This document shows, one piece after another, positions 1-8,527 of a stretch of 64,000 nt of DNA. The stretch's first letter is position 1; each line of letters starts with the position of its first letter. The notes under the pieces were generated by a model. It worked only from the letters and a program-made list of their open reading frames with translations, searched no databases and was not told where the DNA came from. Origin of the DNA: Solitalea koreensis (GTDB lineage Bacteria > Bacteroidota > Bacteroidia > Sphingobacteriales > Sphingobacteriaceae); NCBI RefSeq assembly GCF_900182575.1, contig NZ_FXSZ01000002.1:1-64000 (forward strand), written 5' to 3'. Made by a program: the position numbers and the translations under genes.

Positions 1-46
1 TTAGATTTGTTCATACTTGAAAGTGTCGTAACTTAAAAGTAGAAAC

Positions 47-80
47 AAACGGGGTGACTTTGGTTGCCTCGTTTATTTTT
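47..80 (+). terminator. Probable terminator of an upstream gene outside the window
   Basis: An 8-bp stem (47-54 with 67-74, one G-T wobble) with a 12-base loop is followed by a run of T. It lies ahead of the first gene, so it most likely ends a plus-strand gene left of the window. The rest of the first 249 bases is A/T-rich and shows no gene. Confidence 0.5.
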
Positions 81-249
81 TATCGGACACTACTGTTTAA
101 AAATTATATTTTATTGACAATTAGATCTTGATAACGTGCTTATAAAATGGCTGTTTACCTCTTATTAATGCGTTTTTTTAATAATCAGCATTTTTTTTTT
201 CTATTATTGGGTTACAATTTCATCTTATTTGTATTAAGAACGTAACAGA

Positions 250-813
250 GTGACAACTAAATCATATACAACTGATAGTGAATTTATAGAGGGGATGTTA
301 AATGGTTCTGATGAAGCCCTCAGGAGTCTTTATAAAATGTATTTTCCGATGGTTCTGCAGTTGGTGATGACAAATAGTGGTTCTGAAGATGATGCTAAAG
401 ATGTTTATCAAGAGTCGATTATTATACTTTATGATAAAGTTCGAAATGGCAACTTTCAGTTGAACAGTAAACTGAAAACGTTTATTTACTCTGTTTGCAG
501 GCGTTTATGGCTTAAGAGGCTCAAGATTCAAAGTAAAAATGCTGGGAAAGTTACCGATTATCAGGATATTATTGCAGTAGATGAAGACTTGGCAGCGCAT
601 GAAGAAAAGGATTTGATGATTAATCAAATGCTAAGTTCACTTGTTAAATTAGGTGAACCATGTAAAACAATCATTGAAGATTATTACATGCACAATAGCT
701 CCATGCAGGAGATTTGCGAGAAATTCGGTTATACCAATGCCGATAACGCCAAAACACAGAAGTACAAATGTATGATGCGTTTAAAGAAATTATTTTTTTC
801 TGAACGCTGTTAG
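250..813 (+). CDS. ECF-type RNA polymerase sigma factor
   Basis: A 187-residue sigma-70 family protein of ECF size. Region 2 is recognisable around residues 25-75 (DAKDVYQESIIILYDKV resembles the core-binding helix DxxQExFxxxw). A C-terminal helix-turn-helix of region 4 follows at about residues 130-180 (SMQEICEKFGYTNADNAKTQ). The start is GTG at 250; no ATG lies near it. The next gene begins 11 bases after the stop and encodes a membrane protein with an anti-sigma-like head, so the two form a sigma/regulator operon. The sigma family call is firm. The regulon and inducing signal are unknown; envelope stress is inferred from the partner. Confidence 0.9.
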   Translation: MTTKSYTTDSEFIEGMLNGSDEALRSLYKMYFPMVLQLVMTNSGSEDDAKDVYQESIIILYDKVRNGNFQLNSKLKTFIYSVCRRLWLKRLKIQSKNAGKVTDYQDIIAVDEDLAAHEEKDLMINQMLSSLVKLGEPCKTIIEDYYMHNSSMQEICEKFGYTNADNAKTQKYKCMMRLKKLFFSERC

Positions 814-824
814 AGAAATTGATC

Positions 825-1943
825 ATGAACGAAGAGCAAAAAATAATGAATGAAATTGAGCGTTACCTAAACGATGAAATGTCGGAAGTTGAACGTCGTG
901 CGTTTGATTCGTTACGCAGAACTGATTCGGAATTAGATGGTAAAGTTGTTTTTCAACAACAATTTATATCAACTATTAAAGCGGTGGCTGAACGCAAATC
1001 TCTTTCAAATAAATTGGAAGCGTTTCATAGTGAGCTGGATATTGAAGCCATTAAAACTGAAATCTTACCTCAAACTCCAAAAGTGATTCAATTATGGAGA
1101 AGCTATAAAAACCAGATTGCTATCGCTGCAACCGTAGCGTTTTTTACAATTATGGGTACGCTAGTAGCATCAAATTTACTTCATAATGAGAAAAACGCTT
1201 CCTATAGGGCTTTACGTCGTGATATGGAATCAATTAAGCGCTCACAAAATGCTTTAATCAGAAATATTAATTCTAATCCTCAATCGAATACTAAATTACC
1301 TGTCAACCCAGGTAAATTTGGAGGTACAAGTTTTGTATTATCAAGTTCAGGTTATTTAATCACCAATTATCACGTTGTTAATGGCGCTGATTCTATTTAT
1401 TTAGAAAATGATAAAGGTGAAGTATATAAAGCGAAGCCTGTTTATATGGATCAAACTTATGATTTAGCAGTTCTGCAAATTGATGATCCCAATTTTAAAT
1501 CGTTTGGCCCATTACCTTATACCTTTAAAAAGAATAAATCAGATTTAGGCGAAGAGGTGTTTACCTTAGGTTTCCCTCGTGATGAAATGGTGTATGGTAA
1601 AGGTTATTTAAGTTCAGCAACCGGTTTCGGTGGCGATACAGTAGCATACCAGGTTTCAATTCCAGCAAATCCTGGCAACAGCGGCGGTCCGTTGATTGAC
1701 AGCAAAGGAAATATAGTAGGAGTGGTGAGTGGTAAACAGAATGAAACAGAAGGCGCCACGTTTGCAATTCGTTCACAAAGTGTGCTTAAATTTCTGAATT
1801 CAATACCGCATGATTCCTTAGATAATAAGATCGCTTTTAATAAAATCACTTTTGCTAAGAAGAATTCAATAGCTGGATTGAGCAGAACCGAACAAATTAA
1901 AAAGATGAAGGATTATGTGTTCATGGTGAAAGTTTATAATTAA
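825..1943 (+). CDS. Membrane-anchored trypsin-like serine protease with N-terminal anti-sigma-like domain
   Basis: A 372-residue protein in three parts. Residues 1-85 are cytoplasmic-type, acidic and helical, and contain IERYLNDEMSEVERRAFDSL, which matches the start of many Bacteroidetes ECF anti-sigma factors. Residues about 97-117 form one membrane helix. Residues about 165-315 form an HtrA/DegS-like trypsin fold with a visible catalytic triad: His183 (NYHVVNG), Asp213 (TYDLAVL) and Ser286 (PGNSGGP). No PDZ domain is apparent. ATG 825 is chosen over an in-frame TTG at 819. It sits directly after the ECF sigma gene and is probably cotranscribed with it. The protease and membrane calls are firm; the anti-sigma role is inferred from the N-terminus and the gene pairing. 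Confidence 0.85.
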   Translation: MNEEQKIMNEIERYLNDEMSEVERRAFDSLRRTDSELDGKVVFQQQFISTIKAVAERKSLSNKLEAFHSELDIEAIKTEILPQTPKVIQLWRSYKNQIAIAATVAFFTIMGTLVASNLLHNEKNASYRALRRDMESIKRSQNALIRNINSNPQSNTKLPVNPGKFGGTSFVLSSSGYLITNYHVVNGADSIYLENDKGEVYKAKPVYMDQTYDLAVLQIDDPNFKSFGPLPYTFKKNKSDLGEEVFTLGFPRDEMVYGKGYLSSATGFGGDTVAYQVSIPANPGNSGGPLIDSKGNIVGVVSGKQNETEGATFAIRSQSVLKFLNSIPHDSLDNKIAFNKITFAKKNSIAGLSRTEQIKKMKDYVFMVKVYN

Positions 1944-1953
1944 AGATCAGATC

Positions 1954-2013
1954 TCTTTTAAAATATCAATAAAAAACCGGCCTCAGCCGGTTTTTTATTG
2001 ATATTTTAAAAGA
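1954..2013. terminator. Bidirectional terminator, perfect 28-bp inverted repeat
   Basis: Arms 1954-1981 and 1986-2013 are perfect complements over 28 bases with a 4-base loop (CTCA). The centre is GC-rich (ACCGGC/GCCGGT) and flanked by A and T runs, so it works in both directions between two convergent genes. The right arm covers the stop codon of the minus-strand dehydrogenase (2006-2008). Confidence 0.9.
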
Positions 2014-3367
2014 TGAATACCGTTTTAATATTCACGAACTCTTTGATGCCGTACAAACCCAATTCACGACCATAACCAGATTCTTTTATCCCACCGAAGG
2101 GTAATCGTGGATCAGATTTAACCAATGAGTTAACAAAGCATGCACCGGCTTCCAGGAGCTCTGACGCTATCTGTTCAGCTCTGATTTTATCTTCAGTAAA
2201 TACAGCAGCCCCTAATCCGAAAGAATTATCGTTTGCTATGAAGATAGCTTCTTGTTCATCTTTAGCAGTAATGATAGATGCTACAGGTCCAAAGAATTCT
2301 TCTTCATAAGCAGGATTTCCTTTTTTAATATTGATGAGAATAGTTGGAGGGTAGTATGCTCCCGGTTGGTCGGGAATCTCTCCTCCTAAAAGACATTTCG
2401 CTCCTGCGGCTACACTGCGTTTAACCTGATCATGAAGTTCATCACGTAAGTCAACACGTGCCAATGGGCCAATATCAGTAAATGTCTCAAAGGGATTTCC
2501 TATCTTTTTAGCAGCCATCAAGGCTTTAAACTGCTCAATGAATTTGTCGGCTATACTTTGAACCACTATAAACCGTTTCGCTGAAATACAGCTTTGACCG
2601 CTGTTAATTAGTCGGCTAGCAACGCATATTTCAACTGCTTTCTGTAGATCGGCATCTTCAAGAATAATATAGGCGTCACTTCCTCCTAATTCTAATACTG
2701 TTTTCTTTATAAGAGAACCGGCCTTTGCCGCGACCTTTTTACCGGCTTGTGTACTACCCGTTAAGGTTACTGCCTTTATATGCTGATGTTCAATAACCGC
2801 ATCAACCTCTTTTGAACCGATCAGTAATGTTTGGAATACGTTTTCTGGAAAACCTGATTCGCGAATTAGCGCGTCGATAGCCATGGCACAACCCGGAACA
2901 TTAGAAGCGTGTTTTAATACTCCTGTATTACCGGCCATTAAAGCCGGAGCTAAAAAGCGAAATACTTGCCAGAAGGGGAAATTCCATGGCATTACGGCCA
3001 ATACAACACCGATCGGATTAAATGTTACATAACTTTTAGAAGCCTCGGTTTTAACCTCTTCAGACTGAAGAAAAACGGCAGCATTTTCGGCATAATATTC
3101 GCAAACAGAAGCACATTTTTCTATTTCTGCAATTCCTTGCTTTAATGGCTTGCCCATTTCAAGGGCCATTAATTCGGCTAGCTCTTGTTTACGTTGAAGT
3201 AATACTTTGGCCGTTTTTTTTAATAGTTTAGAGCGTTCTTTAAATGAAACATCTTTCCAATTTAGAAATGCTTCATGAGTTGCATTGATCTTTTCATCAA
3301 CTTCCTTAGAAGTATGCTCTATATAGTTTTTTACTATTTCGTTGGTAGCAGGATTGATTGCGTTCAT
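2006..3367 (-). CDS. NAD(P)-dependent succinate-semialdehyde dehydrogenase (aldehyde dehydrogenase family)
   Basis: A 453-residue aldehyde dehydrogenase that oxidises an aldehyde to the acid with NAD(P). It shows MPWNFPFWQ (about 126-134), the general base Glu226 in LELGG and the catalytic Cys260 in NSGQSC. Length and motifs fit the shorter YneI/Sad-like succinate-semialdehyde dehydrogenases better than 480-500-residue GabD. The exact substrate cannot be read from sequence. It lies 42 bases downstream of nuoD on the same strand and could be read through from it. It ends inside the bidirectional terminator. Confidence 0.85.
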   Translation of the reverse strand: MNAINPATNEIVKNYIEHTSKEVDEKINATHEAFLNWKDVSFKERSKLLKKTAKVLLQRKQELAELMALEMGKPLKQGIAEIEKCASVCEYYAENAAVFLQSEEVKTEASKSYVTFNPIGVVLAVMPWNFPFWQVFRFLAPALMAGNTGVLKHASNVPGCAMAIDALIRESGFPENVFQTLLIGSKEVDAVIEHQHIKAVTLTGSTQAGKKVAAKAGSLIKKTVLELGGSDAYIILEDADLQKAVEICVASRLINSGQSCISAKRFIVVQSIADKFIEQFKALMAAKKIGNPFETFTDIGPLARVDLRDELHDQVKRSVAAGAKCLLGGEIPDQPGAYYPPTILINIKKGNPAYEEEFFGPVASIITAKDEQEAIFIANDNSFGLGAAVFTEDKIRAEQIASELLEAGACFVNSLVKSDPRLPFGGIKESGYGRELGLYGIKEFVNIKTVFIF

Positions 3368-3409
3368 TTCTTTTAGATAAAGATGTAAGATTTAAGTAGC
3401 AAGATTTTC

Positions 3410-4591
3410 TTACCGATCTACTTCTCCTAAAACGATATCAATTGAGCCCAAAATCGCAACGATGTCGGCAATCATTACTCCCCGTGATATCTCAGGAAGA
3501 ACAGATAGATTATTAAAACTAGGACCGCGTGATTTTACCCTAAACGGAATTTCGGTTCTTCCATCGGCAATGAAATAGAAACCCAATTCACCTTTTGGAT
3601 TTTCAGCTCTAACATAAAAATCTTGTGCTTTTGGAGTACATTTTCTAGGAAGCTTAGCTCTCGGATCAAAATCAGGACCTCGTTTTAGCTCTTTTTTCAA
3701 CCGCTCCAAACATTGTTCTATGATACGGAGTGATTGCTCCACTTCATCAACGCGTACTTTATAACGATCCCAGCAGTCACCCACTTTACCCATTTGTCCG
3801 GTGCCACAAGGAATTTCAAAATCAATTTCCGGGTAAACTGAATAATTATCAACTCTACGTAAATCATACTTAATACCTGATCCTCGTAAAACCGGTCCCG
3901 AACATCCGTAGTTAATGGCTACGTCCAGTGGCAAAACACCTACGTTTGCAGTACGGTCAATAAAGATTCGGTTATTGGTAAGAAGTTCATTCAACTCTAC
4001 CATTTTTGGTCTGAAGTACTCAACAAATTCTGTACAACGTTCTTCAAAGCCAACAGGCAGGTCATAAAATAAACCTCCAACCCAAATATAGTTGTAAAGC
4101 ATTCTTGCTCCTGAAGCCCATTCAAGCATGTTCATAATATACTCCCGATCACGGAAACACCATAAAAATGGGGTAAAAGCGCCAATGTCAATTCCGTAGG
4201 TACCAATAGCAATTAAATGAGAGGCAATGCGGTTTAACTCACAAACCAGAACCCTTATGTATTCCACTCTTTTGGGAATATCATTATCAATTCCGAGCAT
4301 ATGTTCAACTCCCATTACAAAGGCATGGTTATTATTCATAGAGGCCATGTAATCCATACGATCGGTGTAAGGGATTATTTGCGGGTAACTGAGCGATTCA
4401 CAATGTTTTTCAAAACAACGATGCAGGTAACCTATATGAGGGATTACATCTACAACTATTTCACCATCGGTAATCAATTCAAGGCGTAGTACTCCATGCG
4501 TTGATGGGTGCTGTGGACCCATATTGAGCACCATTTCTTCAGTTTTGAGGTTGCTAATGCGTTCTTTATAGCGTTCGTTTGCTCGGTTCAA
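3410..4591 (-). CDS. nuoD: NADH-quinone oxidoreductase subunit D
   Basis: A 393-residue NuoD, the 49-kDa subunit of complex I. It lies in the peripheral arm and forms the quinone site together with NuoB. Diagnostic segments are NMGPQHPSTHGVLRL near the N-terminus, HIGYLHRCFEK, and a C-terminus ending in LGEVDR, as in the family. It is separate from NuoC rather than fused as in Escherichia coli. It starts 19 bases after the nuoC stop, so they form one operon. Downstream is an aldehyde dehydrogenase, not nuoE, so complex I genes are not in one continuous cluster here. Confidence 0.97.
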   Translation of the reverse strand: MNRANERYKERISNLKTEEMVLNMGPQHPSTHGVLRLELITDGEIVVDVIPHIGYLHRCFEKHCESLSYPQIIPYTDRMDYMASMNNNHAFVMGVEHMLGIDNDIPKRVEYIRVLVCELNRIASHLIAIGTYGIDIGAFTPFLWCFRDREYIMNMLEWASGARMLYNYIWVGGLFYDLPVGFEERCTEFVEYFRPKMVELNELLTNNRIFIDRTANVGVLPLDVAINYGCSGPVLRGSGIKYDLRRVDNYSVYPEIDFEIPCGTGQMGKVGDCWDRYKVRVDEVEQSLRIIEQCLERLKKELKRGPDFDPRAKLPRKCTPKAQDFYVRAENPKGELGFYFIADGRTEIPFRVKSRGPSFNNLSVLPEISRGVMIADIVAILGSIDIVLGEVDR

Positions 4592-4610
4592 TTTATCTTC
4601 GGTTAGACAA

Positions 4611-5111
4611 TTAGTAATCTATTTTAATGCCTTTATAGGTTTCTGCTGTTTTATAGTCCTTTCTTAAAGGATATCCTTCCCAATCATCAGGTAATAAGAT
4701 TCTCCTTAAATCAGGATGTCCTTTAAAATCAATACCCAATAAATCATAGGCTTCGCGTTCGTGCCAATCGGCGGTGCGCCAAACGTCGGAAACTGTAGGA
4801 AAAGAGGGGAGTATTGCTGAGTTGCGATCAAACTCTTTTTCTACCTTTAAAGTTAGTTGAGTATTATATGGGATAGAGGAAAGGTGGTAAACAACTCCGA
4901 TTTTATTTTTATCAATACCATAATCTATCCCGGATAAATTGGAAAGAAAGTCGAAGTACGTATTACTATTATCACGGAGTTCAAAACAAACTTTGTTTAT
5001 GAATTCAGGATTAATAACAAGAGCAGGTTGTAAACCTTCATTTTGCTCAGCAATAAGCACTTCAGTTCCAAACTTCTCTATTAAAAGGTTTTTTATCTCT
5101 TGAAAGGTCAT
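4611..5111 (-). CDS. nuoC: NADH-quinone oxidoreductase subunit C
   Basis: A 166-residue NuoC, the 30-kDa subunit of complex I, peripheral arm. The family signature is ADWHEREAYDLLGIDFKGHP, followed by LRRILLPDDWEGYPLRKDY. The length is normal for an unfused NuoC. It is followed closely by nuoD. Upstream on the same strand is pdxH, not nuoB; nuoA and nuoB lie about 6 kb further along, also on the minus strand. The promoter is probably in the roughly 100-base gap before its start, which contains GTTGTCAGTTATTGGTTATC, a short imperfect direct repeat. Confidence 0.96.
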   Translation of the reverse strand: MTFQEIKNLLIEKFGTEVLIAEQNEGLQPALVINPEFINKVCFELRDNSNTYFDFLSNLSGIDYGIDKNKIGVVYHLSSIPYNTQLTLKVEKEFDRNSAILPSFPTVSDVWRTADWHEREAYDLLGIDFKGHPDLRRILLPDDWEGYPLRKDYKTAETYKGIKIDY

Positions 5112-5213
5112 ATTACCAAAAGTAAAAAAATAGTTGTCAGTTATTGGTTATCAGTTTTAGGATGAGAAGAATAAATCTCCCTGATCCCAATCCTCTTTTC
5201 TCAGAACCCTTTG

Positions 5214-5870
5214 CTAAGGCGCTACGCGTTGAATTTTCCATTCATTATTTGTTCCCTTAGTATATTGCAAACGGTCGTGCAGTCTGCTCGGGCGACCTTG
5301 CCAAAATTCAAAAAAGTTTGGGTTAACGAGAAAACCACCCCAATGATCAGGTTTTGGGAGAACATCGCTGTGCTCGTATTGTTTTTCTAATTCCGCCCAT
5401 TTTTGTTCTAATACGCTTCGATTTGTGATGGCCTGACTTTGAGCTGACGCCCACGCTCCAATTTGACTACCTTTTGGCCTTGACTGAAAATAGCGGGTTG
5501 ATTCTTCTTTATCTACTTTTTGAACCGTTCCTTCAATGATGATTTGACGTTGTAGTTCGATCCAAAAAAATGAGAGGCATACATTAGGGTTTTGCTCAAT
5601 TTCAGCCCCTTTCCGACTTTGATAATTAGTGAAAAATGTAAATCCGTTTTCATCAAAACCTTTTAAAAGGACAACCCTAGCAGAAGGTTTTCCTGCAACA
5701 GTTGATGTGGAAATAGTCATTGCATTAGGTTCAATAATCCCTGATTGTAAGGCCTCGTTAAACCAAGTGTCAAATTGTATAAATGGATTTTTGTTTATAT
5801 CGGTTTCTAAAAGCGATTGGGCACTATATTCTTGTCTTAAATTTTCGAGTGCTGTTTTTTCAATATTCAT
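5214..5870 (-). CDS. pdxH: Pyridoxamine/pyridoxine 5'-phosphate oxidase
   Basis: A 218-residue FMN-dependent enzyme that oxidises pyridoxine or pyridoxamine 5'-phosphate to pyridoxal phosphate, the last step of vitamin B6 synthesis and salvage. Family segments include RVVLLKGFDENGFTFFTNY (FMN and substrate binding), GSQIGAWASAQS, and a C-terminal RLHDRLQYTK near the substrate phosphate. Length is normal. It is divergent from yqgE, with a 9-bp inverted repeat in the shared upstream region, and lies ahead of nuoC. Confidence 0.95.
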   Translation of the reverse strand: MNIEKTALENLRQEYSAQSLLETDINKNPFIQFDTWFNEALQSGIIEPNAMTISTSTVAGKPSARVVLLKGFDENGFTFFTNYQSRKGAEIEQNPNVCLSFFWIELQRQIIIEGTVQKVDKEESTRYFQSRPKGSQIGAWASAQSQAITNRSVLEQKWAELEKQYEHSDVLPKPDHWGGFLVNPNFFEFWQGRPSRLHDRLQYTKGTNNEWKIQRVAP

Positions 5871-5895
5871 GATGTTGTTATTGTTATTAGGCAGT

Positions 5896-5920
5896 CTGTA
5901 AAATTACTCAGATTTTACAG
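5896..5920. promoter_or_regulatory. Inverted repeat in the pdxH/yqgE divergent intergenic region
   Basis: CTGTAAAAT (5896-5904) and ATTTTACAG (5912-5920) are perfect complements with a 7-base spacer. It lies 26 bases before the pdxH start codon. The symmetry and position suit an operator for a dimeric regulator, but the arms are A/T-rich and no factor is identified. Confidence 0.35.
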
Positions 5921-6047
5921 TAAATATTGTTTAGTCAAAAAATAGTACTTTTTATTACACCTATTATTTATAAGTATATGACTTCTAATAAGTTATGATT
6001 ATCTTAACAGTAAAATCTACTCCATCAATCTGCTAAATCAAGGAGCT

Positions 6048-6608
6048 ATGTTAAACAACAAGCAACCGGCAGGAGGAAAGCTGTTAATCTCTGAGCCATT
6101 TATGTTCGATCCAAATTTTAAACGATCAGTAGTGTACTTAACTGAGCATAACGAAGAGGGATCTGTAGGGTTCGTTTTAAATCAAAAAACTGAACTTTTA
6201 ATTTGTGATATTATTGAAGATCTGGAAGACTGCCAATTTCCGGTTTATATCGGAGGTCCGGTGGGGAATGATAGTCTGCATTATCTTCATTCAATAGGCG
6301 ATAGCATAGAAGGCAGTGTACATATTAGAGACGGAATTTATTGGGGTGGAAATTTCGAAGTGATAAAAATTTTACTCGAAAATAATAAGCTTAGAGATGA
6401 CGAAGTGAAGTTTTTTATCGGTTATTCAGGTTGGGGAGAAGGGCAATTAATTGGTGAGCTGAACGAGAATGCCTGGTTGGTAGCCGATGCTAATGCCGAC
6501 TTGGTTTTTGGTGAATTTGACAAAAAATTATGGAGCGAAGCCATTAAATCCTTAGGATCAAAATATGCTCCGCTAGTTAATTTTCCTGAAAATCCACGAT
6601 TAAATTGA
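6048..6608 (+). CDS. YqgE/AlgH family protein
   Basis: A 186-residue member of the YqgE/AlgH (UPF0301) family. Evidence is the N-terminal KLLISEPFMFDPNFKRSVVY, the signature EHNEEGSVGFVLN, and GYSGWGEGQL in the C-terminal half. The family is widespread in Gram-negatives and its biochemical role is unsettled. An AAGGAG stretch lies only two bases before the ATG, probably too close to be a useful ribosome binding site. It lies just before purK and is probably cotranscribed with it. Confidence 0.9.
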   Translation: MLNNKQPAGGKLLISEPFMFDPNFKRSVVYLTEHNEEGSVGFVLNQKTELLICDIIEDLEDCQFPVYIGGPVGNDSLHYLHSIGDSIEGSVHIRDGIYWGGNFEVIKILLENNKLRDDEVKFFIGYSGWGEGQLIGELNENAWLVADANADLVFGEFDKKLWSEAIKSLGSKYAPLVNFPENPRLN

Positions 6609-6621
6609 TGTTAGCTACAAA

Positions 6622-7797
6622 ATGCATATTTTTGAGCTTATCAATTATTTGTGTGTGAAAACATTTAACTCTTCAAATTTTAAATTAGGCATACTTGGTG
6701 GTGGGCAATTAGGTAAAATGTTACTTCAGCCTGCGATGAACTATAGTGTCGATGTACACATTCTGGATCCTGATCCGACTTCTCCATGTAGCTATTTTTG
6801 TAAAAACTTTCATTTAGGAAGTTTTAATGATTTTAACACCGTTTACAATTTCGGTCGTAATCTTGATTTAATTACGATTGAAATTGAGAATGTGAATGTT
6901 GAAGCATTAAAAAAGTTGGAGTCAGAAGGCGTAACCGTTTTTCCTCAACCTCATATCATTGAGTTGATACAGGATAAAGGGCTTCAAAAAGATTTCTATA
7001 TTCAGAACAATATCCCGACCTCTCCTTATCAAAAAATCGTTAACCGGGAAGAATTGGTGCACTACGCCGACAAGTTTCCTGCTATGCAAAAGCTGCGTAA
7101 GGCAGGTTATGATGGCCGTGGAGTTTGTAAAATAAACTCATTAAAAGACTTAGACAAAGCTTTTAATGAACCAAGTATTTTGGAGGAGTTAGTAGATTTT
7201 GATAAAGAAATTGCCGTATTGGTTGCTCGAAATGCTTCAGGACAGATTAAAACATTTGACGCAGTAGAAATGGAGTTTAATCCAGATATGAACCTGGTTG
7301 ATTTTCTGTTTAGTCCTGCCAATATCAGTGATGAGCTCACTGAAATTGCTAAACAACTGGCAATGAATGTGGTGGAGAAACTTAATTTCGTTGGTTTACT
7401 TGCAGTTGAAATGTTTGTTACCAAAGACGGAAAGATTCTGGTAAATGAATTAGCTCCTCGTCCGCATAATAGTGGTCACCATACAATCGAAGCCTGTGTA
7501 ACTTCTCAATACGAGCAGCATTTACGAGCCATTCTTAATCTTCCATTAGGTTGCACGGATCAACGCCAACCTGCTGTTATGGTTAATTTATTAGGCGAGG
7601 AAAACTTTATAGGAGAAGCTCGTTACGTTGGTGTAAATGAAATTTCATCACTTGGGGGCGTTTACTTGCATTTATATGGAAAGAAAATCACCAAACCATT
7701 TCGTAAAATGGGACACGTTACGATTATCGACAGCGATCTGAAAAAAGCATTTGAAAAGGCAAAATTTGTAAAAGATACATTTAAAATACAGGCATGA
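6622..7797 (+). CDS. purK: 5-(carboxyamino)imidazole ribonucleotide synthase
   Basis: An ATP-grasp enzyme that converts AIR, bicarbonate and ATP to N5-CAIR in purine synthesis. Family segments are LGILGGGQLGKML near the N-terminus, KLRKAGYDGRGV in the ATP-grasp domain, and NELAPRPHNSGHHTIEAC, which is typical of PurK. The ATG at 6622 has an A-rich leader. The conserved part begins near GTG 6655, which is a possible shorter start. The stop overlaps purE by four bases (ATGA), so translation is probably coupled. Confidence 0.95.
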   Translation: MHIFELINYLCVKTFNSSNFKLGILGGGQLGKMLLQPAMNYSVDVHILDPDPTSPCSYFCKNFHLGSFNDFNTVYNFGRNLDLITIEIENVNVEALKKLESEGVTVFPQPHIIELIQDKGLQKDFYIQNNIPTSPYQKIVNREELVHYADKFPAMQKLRKAGYDGRGVCKINSLKDLDKAFNEPSILEELVDFDKEIAVLVARNASGQIKTFDAVEMEFNPDMNLVDFLFSPANISDELTEIAKQLAMNVVEKLNFVGLLAVEMFVTKDGKILVNELAPRPHNSGHHTIEACVTSQYEQHLRAILNLPLGCTDQRQPAVMVNLLGEENFIGEARYVGVNEISSLGGVYLHLYGKKITKPFRKMGHVTIIDSDLKKAFEKAKFVKDTFKIQA

Positions 7798-8330
7798 GTA
7801 ATCCTTTAGTAGGTATAATTATGGGCAGCGATTCTGACTTAAAAGTAATGTCGGCTGCTGCAGAAATATTGGAAAAGTTTGAAATACCGTTCGAGGTAAC
7901 TATAGTTTCGGCACATCGTACTCCTCATCGTATGGTTGAATATGCCGGACAAGCAGTTGGTCGTGGTATCAAAGTAATTATTGCCGGAGCCGGCGGAGCC
8001 GCCCATTTGCCTGGTATGGTAGCATCGTTAACCACCTTACCCGTTATCGGCGTTCCTGTAAAATCAAGCAACTCAATTGATGGTTGGGATTCGGTACTGT
8101 CTATTCTTCAAATGCCAAGTGGAATACCCGTAGCAACTGTTGCTTTAAATGGAGCTGCAAATGCAGGTATTCTTGCTGCCAATATCATTGGAGCATATGA
8201 CGAGCATGTTTCGAATAAACTTTCAGAATATAAACAAGAGTTAAGCGATAAGGTACTTACCGCCGTTGATAAAATTGAACGGTTAGGCTATAAAAAAGTG
8301 TTAGAGCACAATATGAGTGTTCATAAATAA
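7794..8330 (+). CDS. purE: N5-carboxyaminoimidazole ribonucleotide mutase (class I PurE)
   Basis: A 178-residue class I PurE that moves the carboxyl group of N5-CAIR to carbon 4, giving CAIR, directly after PurK. Visible motifs are the phosphate-binding GSDSDLKVM, the catalytic SAHRTPHRM and GAGGAAHLPGMVAS. The presence of PurK supports the class I mutase over the class II carboxylase. It overlaps purK by four bases and is followed by a hairpin at 8353. Confidence 0.96.
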   Translation: MSNPLVGIIMGSDSDLKVMSAAAEILEKFEIPFEVTIVSAHRTPHRMVEYAGQAVGRGIKVIIAGAGGAAHLPGMVASLTTLPVIGVPVKSSNSIDGWDSVLSILQMPSGIPVATVALNGAANAGILAANIIGAYDEHVSNKLSEYKQELSDKVLTAVDKIERLGYKKVLEHNMSVHK

Positions 8331-8352
8331 TTATTTATTATTATAAACAGGT

Positions 8353-8382
8353 AAAGGCAGGAATTAATTTTTCTGCCTTTTG
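8353..8382 (+). terminator. Probable terminator of yqgE-purK-purE
   Basis: AAAGGCAG (8353-8360) and CTGCCTTT (8373-8380) form an 8-bp stem with a 12-base A/T loop, 22 bases after purE. The T run is short, so efficiency is uncertain. Confidence 0.6.
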
Positions 8383-8527
8383 TCAATAAAATATATTTTT
8401 TGGCATTCGAATAAGATTATTTGCTGTAAAAACTAAAAGTTGACAAATATCTCCGCAATAACTTTAGATAGTTAGTGTTATACAACATGACAAAACGCTT
8501 ATTATTTTTAAATTATACCTTCAATTT

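Noticed and set aside
1561..1849. Antisense open frames inside the protease gene and inside many other genes
   Set aside because: They overlap well-supported genes, encode no recognisable domain and have no independent start signals.
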